The translations under genes were made by a program, and so were the position numbers. Positions 17,328 through 25,722 of a stretch of 64,000 bases of DNA are shown here, piece by piece. The DNA is from Fodinibacter sp963763015 (lineage in GTDB: Bacteria > Actinomycetota > Actinomycetes > Actinomycetales > Dermatophilaceae), in NCBI GenBank assembly GCA_963763015.1, contig CAVXML010000006.1:62001-126000 (forward strand), in the 5' to 3' direction. Each line of letters begins with the position of its first letter. The stretch's first letter is position 1. Below the pieces are notes generated by a model. It made no database searches. It was not told where the DNA came from and worked only from the letters and a program-made list of their open reading frames with translations.

Positions 17328-18329
17328 ATGAGCGAGACCACCCCCCCTGCGGGCACCCGCGGCGCCGTCGACCTGTCCGCCGTCGCCGGCATGACGACCC
17401 CCGGGGCCGCCACCGCGGGCAGCGGGATGCCGGGCGGCCCCGTGCCGGGGCGGCCCGCGGCTGCGCCCGGAGGCGGTGCCCCGGGCGTGCCCGCGGGGCT
17501 GGTCGTGGAGGTGGATGCCGCCAGCTTCCAGGAGGCCCTGAACCGCACGCTCCAGGTGGCCGGGGTGCTCGTCCTGTGGTCCTCGGCCCACCCGCAGACC
17601 CGAGAGCTCGTCGACACGGTGAGCCGGGTCGCCGCCACGCTGGGTGGCCGCCTCCTCGTGCTCACCGCGGACCTCTCGGCCTCCCCCGAGCTGCTGCAGG
17701 CGTTCCAGCCGTTGCTCGTGCAGGCCTTCGGCCAGCCCTCGGTCCCTGCGACCTTCGGGCTTCTCCAGGGCCAGCCGGTTCCACTCTTCCCCGGGGTGCA
17801 GCCCGAGTCCGAGGTGCGCGCGGTCCTCGACCAGCTGCTCCAGGCCGCGGTGCAGAACGGCATCACCGGGCGGGTCGACCTCGGCGAGGCCCCCGGGGCC
17901 GACGAGCCCGACGAGCTGCCGCCGCTGCACCAGGAGGCGTTCGACGCCATCGAGCGGGGCGACCTCGAGGCGGCATCCGCCGCGTACGAGCAGGCGCTCT
18001 CGCTGGACCCGAAGGACCACGACGCCGAGCTGGGTCTCGCCCAGGTTCGGCTCATGCAGCGCACGGCCGGTGTGGACCCCGCCGCGGCTCGCGCGGCCGC
18101 CGCGACGGACCCCCAGGACGTCGACGCTGCCCTTCGGGTGGCCGACCTCGACGTCCTCGGAGGCCACGTGGAGGACGCGTTCACCCGACTGCTCGACCTG
18201 GTCCGGGCCACGAGCGGGGAGGAGCGTGACCGGGTCCGCGGCCACCTCCTCGAGCTGTTCGCCGTCGTCGGTGCGTCCGACGAACGCGTGCGCAAGGGTC
18301 GCACCGCGCTCATGAGCGCGCTCTTCTGA
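17328..18329 (+). CDS. Thioredoxin-fold/TPR co-chaperone (CnoX/YbbN-like)
   Basis: A 333-residue protein. A disordered Pro/Gly/Ala-rich N-terminus of about 60 residues precedes a thioredoxin fold (VVEVDAASFQEALNRTLQVA, then VLVLWSSAHPQTRELVDTV). The CxxC site is replaced by SSAHPQ, so it cannot act as a disulfide reductase. QPSVPATFGLL is the cis-proline loop. Tetratricopeptide-like helices follow (HQEAFDAIERGDLEAASAAY and the part after it). YbbN/CnoX proteins hold clients for chaperones, and many lack the catalytic cysteines. ATG 17328 lies eight bases after CAGAAT, a plausible -10. Confidence 0.88.
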   Translation: MSETTPPAGTRGAVDLSAVAGMTTPGAATAGSGMPGGPVPGRPAAAPGGGAPGVPAGLVVEVDAASFQEALNRTLQVAGVLVLWSSAHPQTRELVDTVSRVAATLGGRLLVLTADLSASPELLQAFQPLLVQAFGQPSVPATFGLLQGQPVPLFPGVQPESEVRAVLDQLLQAAVQNGITGRVDLGEAPGADEPDELPPLHQEAFDAIERGDLEAASAAYEQALSLDPKDHDAELGLAQVRLMQRTAGVDPAAARAAAATDPQDVDAALRVADLDVLGGHVEDAFTRLLDLVRATSGEERDRVRGHLLELFAVVGASDERVRKGRTALMSALF

Positions 18330-18332
18330 CCG

Positions 18333-19385
18333 GTGCCACCGAAGCTCCTCGACATCGGGTCCGGTTCCGCTCGACCTGGCCGACCCCCACGTGACGGCGG
18401 TCGTCCTCCAGTGCGAGCGGGTGCATGCCCGGGGGCCGCGAGTTCCGTCGTGACACCGGCGGGTGGGTGCTCGACCTGCCGCGGCCGACGGCGCTGCACG
18501 CATCGAGTACCGCTTTGCCGTGGCGCGCGGGGACGACGTCGAGGTGGTGCTCGACCCGAGCCAACCCGAGGACCGTGGCGACGGCCTTCGGCGAGCGCTC
18601 GGTCATGGAGATCCCGGGTTACGCGCCGCCGTGGTGGTTGTCGGCGCCCGCCGCGCCCGGCCGGCTGGACCGTTGACGCTGGAGGGTGAGGCGCCGACGA
18701 GGTGCCGGTCACGGTGTGGAGCCCGCAGGGCCTGGCCGACGACGAGCCCGCACCGCTCTGCTCGTGCACGACGGACCCGAGTACGACCTGCTGGCCGACC
18801 TCACGGCGTACAGCGGCGCCCTCGTGGCGGCAGGGCGACCTTCCGCCACACCGCGTCGCCCTCGCGCACCCCGTCATCCGTGACGCGTGGTACTCCGGCT
18901 CGCCCCGGTACCTCCGCACGATCGCGCGGGCCGGGCTGGACGGGTGGGGGAGCGGTTCGCCCTCAACGGGCCGGTGGTGGTCATCGGGGCGAGCCTGGGC
19001 GGGCTGACCGCACTGTTGCTCGGGCTGCTGGCGGCACCCCGGGTCGGTGGGGTCTTCGCCCAGTCCGGGTCGTTCTTCCAGGTTCGCCACGACGACGCGA
19101 GAGCGGGTACAGGTACTTCGGCCGGATCTCTCGGCTCGTGCAGTCGGTCCTGGACATGCGCGACGCCGAGCACCCGCTGACCATCGGGATGACGTGCGGG
19201 TCCCTCGAGGAGAACGTCGCGAACAACCGCGACATGGCGGCCGGCACTCCGCCGGGCCGGGCACGACGTCACCCTTCGGGAGGTACCGGACCTGCACAAC
19301 TACACGGCGTGGCGGGACAGCCCTCGACCCCGGTCTGACCGAGGTGCTCCGTACGGTGTGGGGACCAGTGGTTGCGGGCGGCTGA
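18333..19385 (+). pseudogene. Esterase (enterochelin-esterase-like alpha/beta hydrolase) with many frameshifts
   Basis: No single frame covers the gene, but joined pieces give a continuous protein: PLDLADPHVTAVVLQCER, IEYRFAVARGDDVEVVLDPS, GERSVMEIPGYAPPWWLSA, VPVTVWSPQGLADDEPAP, FALNGPVVVIGASLGGLTAL with the nucleophile elbow G-A-S-L-G, HPLTIGMTCGSLEENVANN, and VPDLHNYTAWRDS carrying the likely catalytic His. This is the PF00756 esterase plan with an N-terminal sandwich. I estimate about ten single-base indels and no internal stops in the joined frame. It is the first of three genes damaged in the same way. Confidence 0.7.
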
Positions 19386-19407
19386 GCCGACCGGCAGGGT
19401 GGGCCGC

Positions 19408-20159
19408 ATGCAGAGCACGAGCGCGCGGCTCCGAGGTCCCGGGCGACGAGTCCGCGCTCGAGGTGGTGCGCCACGGCTCGTGGGGGAGGCCGGTGCTCCT
19501 CTTCCCGTCCGAGGGCGGGTCGGCCCACGACGCGGAGGGCAACGGGATGCTGGAGGCCGTCCGTCCGCTGCTCGACGCCGGTCGGGTCAGCCTGTTCTGC
19601 GTCGACTCCCTCGATGGCTGCTCGTGGGCCGACAACGGCCTGCCGACCGAGGAGCGCGCCCGGAGGGCGCGGGCGTACACGCGTGGCTCTCGGACCAGGC
19701 GCTTCCCTGGGTGCTCGAGCAGACCGGCGGCGGCCACGGGGTGGTCACGGCGGGCGTGTCGCTGGGTGCCTACCACGCGGTGCATCTCACCCTGCGGCGC
19801 GCGGACGTGGCGCCGCGTCGCGATCGGCCTGTCCGGGCAACTACGACCTCAGGACCTGGAACGGGTGGGGCGAGGCTAGGCGACGCGACGTACTTCGCCA
19901 ACCCCACGGCTTACGTCGAGAACATGGACGGTGAGCACCTCGCGTGGATCCGGTCCGCGGGTGTCGGTGTTGCTCGTCGTCGGCCAGGGCGCGTTCGAGG
20001 TGTCGCCGACGCAAGGCACTGCCGGCGACGCGCGCCTTCGCCGAGGTGCTGTCGCGCAAGGGCATCCGCCACGAGCTGGACGTGTGGGGCTACGACAGCG
20101 CCCACGACTGGCCGTGGTGGCAGCGCCAGCTCGCCCACCACCTGCCGCGCTTCGTCTGA
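19408..20159 (+). pseudogene. Second esterase-family alpha/beta hydrolase with several frameshifts
   Basis: Joined frames read GDESALEVVRHGSWGRPVLL, FPSEGGSAHDAEGNGMLEAV, VSLFCVDSLDGCSWADNG, VVTAGVSLGAYHAVHLTLRR with nucleophile elbow G-V-S-L-G, NYDLRTWNGWGEA, and DVWGYDSAHDWPWWQRQL with the probable catalytic His, ending TGA at 20157-20159. Four to six single-base indels separate the pieces. It is an esterase-D-like hydrolase with an acyl-ester or related substrate. It sits between the first esterase and the ATP-grasp gene, so the three form a unit of unknown pathway. Confidence 0.72.
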
Positions 20160-20238
20160 CCGACCGACCGGCATCCGCCGACCGGAGCCCGAACCAGCCC
20201 ATCGCCCGACCAGCCCGCCGACTGTGAAGGAGACCACC

Positions 20239-21499
20239 ATGGCCCCCACGACCGATCACCTCATCGGCCTCCTGCTCGGCGCCGAGGAGGACTGGCCGAC
20301 GACGTTCGAGGCACTCAGCCGGAGGCTCGGGGTGCTCCGCGCGCCCGACGGGACGCGGCACACCCTCACCACGGAGCGACTGAGCATCGAGCCTTTCAAC
20401 CTGCGCGACCGGGCGCGGCACGAGCTCGTCATCGACCGGCTGGCGTACTGGTACTACCACCCTCGAGAGTGGCTCAAGAAGGTCGGCGCTCATGGACGAC
20501 GTCTACCTGCTCAACAGCCCGTTCACCTTCCAGTCGATGGAGAAGCACTCGGCGTACTGCGCGCTCATGCGCCTCGGGATGCACGTGCCGGAGACGGTGC
20601 TCGTGCCGTACAAGAACCCGGTCGACAACTCGCGCTGGGCGTACACCTCGGCGAAGTACAACCGGTCCTTCGACCTCGACCGCATCGCCGACGAGATCGG
20701 GTACCCGCTGTTACATGAAGCCGTTCGACGGCGGAGCGGCTGGCGAGGGGTGTCTCCTTGGTGCGCGACCAGGACCGAGCTGCACCGCTCCTACGACGAG
20801 TCCGGTGAGATGCTCATGCACCTCCAGGCGTCCGTGCCCGACTACGAGCACTTCGCCCGGGCCCTCACCATCGGCCCGGAGACGATGGTCATGAAGTTCC
20901 GGCCCGAGGAGCCGATGCACGAGCGGTATGCGGTGGCCCACGACTTCCTCGCCGACGAGGTGGGCAGTGAGGTCGTCACGATCTCGCAGGCGGTCAACGC
21001 CTTCTTCCGGTGGGAGTTCAACTCCTGCGAGATGCTCGTCAAGGACGCGATGGTGTACCCGATCGACTACGCCAACGCGTGTCCTGACATCGCGGTGACC
21101 TCGCTGCACTACTACTTCCCCTGGGCGATGAAGGCGCTGCTGCGGTGGACGGCGTACTGCGTCGTGACCGGGCGGTCACCGCGCACCCAGGTGGACACGG
21201 GTCCTGGTTCGCCGTGGCGGACGACGAGGACCTCGACGAGCAGGGCCGGCTCGTCGGCGTACCAGTCGCTGGCGGACGAGTACTTCGAGGTCGACCGCTA
21301 CCGGCAGTTCTGTGAGTCGTCGCTGCCGCACCTCGACGAGATGGTCCTGGAGTGGGTCGCCGGGCAGGACTTCGCCCGCCTGCTCCACTCGACGATCCAG
21401 CAGACCTACCCGCCGCACGAGTGGGAGCGCTTCGAGGCGCACTTCGGCGGCTTGCTCGGGATGTGGGTCTCCGACCAGCGCTCGCAGGCGCTCGCCTAA
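20239..21499 (+). pseudogene. ATP-grasp ligase with several compensating indels
   Basis: AAGGAG stands eight bases before ATG 20239. The protein, joined across indels, is about 418 residues: VYLLNSPFTFQSMEKHSAYC (pre-ATP domain with the family's entry helix), MHVPETVLVPYKNP, then the nucleotide-binding core MKPFDGG-AAGEGVSLV, and EMLVKDAMVYPIDYANACPD in the metal-binding region. Breaks are near 20487, three one-base insertions at 20713-20780, and a deletion plus an insertion at 21200-21260. ATP-grasp enzymes join a carboxylate to an amine or thiol through an acyl-phosphate; the substrate is unknown. Ends TAA at 21497-21499. Confidence 0.75.
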
Positions 21500-21583
21500 C
21501 CTCTGCTAGCCGACCTTGGGTCCCTACCCACAGGGTGCGACGTGTGGTTCGCGCCCTAACCTCTGCTAGCAGAGGTTAGGGCG
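21496..21583. repeat. Perfect 32-base palindrome plus a direct copy of its left half 60 bases upstream
   Basis: Bases 21552-21583 are a perfect palindrome with centre CTAG; its left half is CGCCCTAACCTCTGCT. The word CTAACCTCTGCTAGC occurs at 21556-21570 and again at 21496-21510, starting on the last bases of the ATP-grasp stop. Between convergent genes it could serve as a two-way terminator; the direct copy is not explained by that. Confidence 0.7.
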
Positions 21584-21647
21584 ACGGGGCGTGGCAGAAG
21601 TCCGGGGCGGCGGCGGGTCGTGGCGGGGTCCCTGGCAACCGGGCGGG

Positions 21648-23312
<1,665 letters not shown>

Positions 23313-23381
23313 GCAGCGATCCTGTCAGAAGACAGGGGCGCCACAGGCGGGGGGCTGTCGTGGAGATCACACGACCTGCAT

Positions 23382-23421
23382 CTCCTACGGCCTGTAGGAG
23401 TAATACCCGGAGGGGTATCGT
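23382..23421 (+). promoter_or_regulatory. Promoter of the sulfur operon with CsoR/CstR-type operator and a second dyad
   Basis: ATACCC-GGAG-GGGTAT (23403-23418) is a perfect inverted repeat of the C-tract/G-tract kind bound by the CsoR/CstR/RcnR family. It overlaps the -10 box TATCGT (23416-23421), which ends six bases before ATG 23428. Just upstream CTCCTAC-ggcct-GTAGGAG (23382-23400) is another perfect dyad covering the -35 position. The layout predicts repression; a persulfide-sensing CstR would fit the gene content, but no such gene is in the window. Confidence 0.65.
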
Positions 23422-23427
23422 GGTGCC

Positions 23428-24678
23428 ATGACCACCACCACGCAGAAGCTCGTGGTCCTCGGGGCAGGAACGGCCGGCACGATGGTCGTCAACAAGCTCC
23501 GCAAGCGGCTCCCGGGCACCGACTGGACGATCACGGTCGTCGACAAGGACGACGTGCACGACTACCAGCCGGGGTACCTGTTCATCCCCTTCGGGATCAA
23601 CACCCCTGAACAGGTCCGCAGGCGCAAGCGGCCCCTCATCCACGACGGAGTCGACGTCATCCTGGCCGAGGTCGACCGCGTCGACCCGCGGGCCAGGGCC
23701 GTGCACCTCCTCGACGGACGGGTCCTCGCCTACGACCAGCTCGTCGTCGCCACGGGCACGTCACCACGACCCGACCAGACCGAGGGCACCCTGGGTCCCC
23801 AGTGGCACGCGCAGGTGGGGGAGTTCTACACCTACGACGGTGCGGTGGCGCTGCGCGACCAGCTCGCGGCCTTCACCGGTGGTCGACTCGTCGTGCACAT
23901 CACCGAGCTGCCGATCAAGTGCCCGGTGGCACCCCTCGAGTTCACCTTCCTCGCCGACGACTGGCTGCGCAAGCGCGGACTGCGGGACGCCACCGAGCTG
24001 GTCTTCGTGACCCCGCTCGACGGCGCCTTCACCAAGCCGGTGGCGAGCAGGGCCCTCGGGAACGCCCTCGAGGACCGAGGGGTATTCGTCGAGACCGACT
24101 TCCTGGTCGAGCGGATCGACCAGGACCGCAGCGTCCTCGTCTCCTACGACGAGCGTGAGGTCGCCTACGACCAGCTCGTGACGATCCCGCTCAACATGGG
24201 CGCCGACTTCGTCGCTCGCTCGGGCCTCGGGGACGAGCTCAACTACGTTCCGGTCGACAAGCACACGATGCGGTCCACCGCGTACCCGGACATCTGGGCG
24301 CTCGGTGACGCGGGCAACCTCCCGACGTCGAAGGCGGGCTCGGTCGCCCACTTCTCGGTGGAGGTCTTCGTCGAGAACTTCGTCGAGCACGTCGCCGGCC
24401 GCCCCATGACGCACTCGTTCGACGGCCACGCGAACTGCTTCGTCGAGTCCGGCAACGGCAAGGCCCTGCTCCTCGACTTCAACTACGACACCGAGCCGCT
24501 CACCGGGCACTTCCCCTTCCCCAAGGTCGGCCCCATGACGCTGCTCGGGGAGTCGCGCGCCAACCACCTCGGCAAGCTCGCGTTCCGGCACGTCTACTGG
24601 AACGCCCTGCTCCCGGGGCGCCCGCTCGGCCTCAAGCCCGAGATGTCCATGGTCGGCAAGAACCCGGCCTCACCCTGA
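23428..24678 (+). CDS. sqr: Sulfide:quinone oxidoreductase-like FAD flavoprotein
   Basis: A 416-residue two-dinucleotide-fold flavoprotein: LVVLGAGTAGTMVVNKLRKR at the N-terminus, YDQLVVATGTSPRPDQTEGT, and the second FAD contact PDIWALGDAGNLPTSKAGS. Cys in ELPIKCPVAPLEFTFLADDW matches a redox cysteine position of SQR, and HANCFVESGNGKALLLDF is the region near the quinone pocket. It would oxidise sulfide to zero-valent sulfur at the membrane and reduce quinone. The following sulfur-carrier genes support this over a generic NADH dehydrogenase. Preceded by the operator described above. Confidence 0.88.
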   Translation: MTTTTQKLVVLGAGTAGTMVVNKLRKRLPGTDWTITVVDKDDVHDYQPGYLFIPFGINTPEQVRRRKRPLIHDGVDVILAEVDRVDPRARAVHLLDGRVLAYDQLVVATGTSPRPDQTEGTLGPQWHAQVGEFYTYDGAVALRDQLAAFTGGRLVVHITELPIKCPVAPLEFTFLADDWLRKRGLRDATELVFVTPLDGAFTKPVASRALGNALEDRGVFVETDFLVERIDQDRSVLVSYDEREVAYDQLVTIPLNMGADFVARSGLGDELNYVPVDKHTMRSTAYPDIWALGDAGNLPTSKAGSVAHFSVEVFVENFVEHVAGRPMTHSFDGHANCFVESGNGKALLLDFNYDTEPLTGHFPFPKVGPMTLLGESRANHLGKLAFRHVYWNALLPGRPLGLKPEMSMVGKNPASP

Positions 24679-24694
24679 AGGAGTTGCACCGCAG

Positions 24695-25009
24695 ATGACG
24701 ACCACCAGCATCGCCGGCCACGAGGTCGAGGTGAACGACGAGGGGTTCCTCACCGAGCCCGACCAGTGGAGCGAGGACCTCGCGCCCGAGCTCGCGCGGC
24801 TCATCGGACTCGAGCTGACCGACTCGCACTGGACGCTGATCCGCTTCCTGCGCGCCGACTACGCGGTCCAGGGCGAGACGGCCACCCTGCGGCGGGTCTC
24901 GACGCAGACCGGGACCCCCGTCAAGGAGCTCTTCGGCCTCTTCCCGGGCAAGCCCGCAAAGAAGATGGCCTACGTCTCCGGGCTGCCGAAGCCCAAGGGA
25001 TGTGTGTGA
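24695..25009 (+). CDS. TusE/DsrC/DsvC family sulfur-carrier protein
   Basis: A 104-residue protein with the family pattern EVNDEGFLTEPDQWSEDLA, LTDSHWTLIRFLRADY, and the C-terminal arm MAYVSGLPKPKGCV. The penultimate Cys103, the persulfide-carrying residue, is present. The second cysteine found about ten residues earlier in true DsrC is absent (AYVSGL instead of a Cys-containing stretch). It therefore resembles TusE or single-cysteine DsrC-like carriers and would pass sulfane sulfur rather than form the DsrC trisulfide. AAGGAG precedes ATG 24695. The spacing to sqr is 16 bases. Confidence 0.9.
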   Translation: MTTTSIAGHEVEVNDEGFLTEPDQWSEDLAPELARLIGLELTDSHWTLIRFLRADYAVQGETATLRRVSTQTGTPVKELFGLFPGKPAKKMAYVSGLPKPKGCV

Positions 25010-25011
25010 CC

Positions 25012-25551
25012 ATGACCGCCACCGACACCGCACCCGCCGTCGTCCCGTCGTTCGACACCCCGACGAGCCAGGGTCGCAAGCTCGCGATCATCTGCTCCAA
25101 GGGCAACCTCGACATGGCCTACCCCGGCCTGATCCTCGCCAACGCCGCCGTCGGCGAGGGGGTCGAGACCCACATGTTCTTCACCTTCTGGGGCTTCGAC
25201 ATCATCAACCGGCAGACGATGGGCGACCTGCAGTTCTCGTTCGTCGGCAACACCGCGATGCACCCACCGGGCCACAGCGGCATCGGCGTGCACCACATGC
25301 TCGGTGCCCTGCCGGGGGCGACGAAGGCGGCGACGAAGCTGATGAAGAAGCAGATCGCCGACCTCGACGTCCCCGACGTGCCCGAGTTCCTCGAGATGCT
25401 GAGCGGCTCCGGCGTCCACATGTGGGCCTGCCGGATGTCCGCGGACATGAACCACCTGACCGAGGACGACCTGTACGAGGGCGTCGAGGCGATCATCTCG
25501 GCGAGCGACTTCATCGAGCTCACCGAGGGTGCCCAGCTGCTGTTCATCTGA
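25012..25551 (+). CDS. DsrE2-like (DsrE/DsrF/DrsH family) sulfur-transfer protein
   Basis: A 179-residue protein with GRKLAIICSKGNLDMAYPGL, VETHMFFTFWGFDIINRQTM and HMWACRMSADMNHL, the DsrE/DrsE2 plan; C in MWACRMS is the likely persulfide cysteine. It starts two bases after the tusE stop. ATG 25012 is preferred, though ATG 25000 and GTG 25006 are in frame. With SQR and a TusE-like carrier it makes a short sulfane-sulfur relay: sulfide oxidation, then carrier hand-over. Some DsrE2 proteins have a membrane segment; here FFTFWGF is mildly hydrophobic only. Confidence 0.88.
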   Translation: MTATDTAPAVVPSFDTPTSQGRKLAIICSKGNLDMAYPGLILANAAVGEGVETHMFFTFWGFDIINRQTMGDLQFSFVGNTAMHPPGHSGIGVHHMLGALPGATKAATKLMKKQIADLDVPDVPEFLEMLSGSGVHMWACRMSADMNHLTEDDLYEGVEAIISASDFIELTEGAQLLFI

Positions 25552-25583
25552 CCCACTGCCCTGGGCCGGAGAGCGCGGGCACG

Positions 25584-25613
25584 GGACCCGGCGGGAGCAC
25601 TCCCGCCGGGTCC
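25584..25613. terminator. Strong hairpin terminator of the sulfur operon
   Basis: GGACCCGGCGGGAG (25584-25597) pairs perfectly with CTCCCGCCGGGTCC (25600-25613) around two bases, 33 bases after the dsrE2 stop. There is no T-tract, as usual in actinobacteria. Confidence 0.75.
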
Positions 25614-25630
25614 ACCCGCCCCGTACCCCT

Positions 25631-25692
25631 ATCGACCAATAGGTCACCGCAGGTACACCCGGTGCCGTACCCAGAGTGACCTATTGGTCGAT
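25631..25692. repeat. Perfect 17-base inverted repeat between convergent genes
   Basis: ATCGACCAATAGGTCAC (25631-25647) and its exact complement GTGACCTATTGGTCGAT (25676-25692) flank 28 bases. Each arm is itself a near-dyad, GACC-AATA-GGTC. It may be the terminator for glgB on the minus strand, or two protein-binding sites. Confidence 0.6.
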
Positions 25693-25722
25693 TTCGGGAC
25701 ACCGAGTTGCAGATGCCGGGGT

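Noticed and set aside
14888..19528. A 1546-codon open frame on the minus strand
   Set aside because: It runs antisense through MarR, membrane, lipoprotein and CnoX genes; its product is rich in Arg, Pro and Ser with no domain. High GC leaves few stops in antisense frames.
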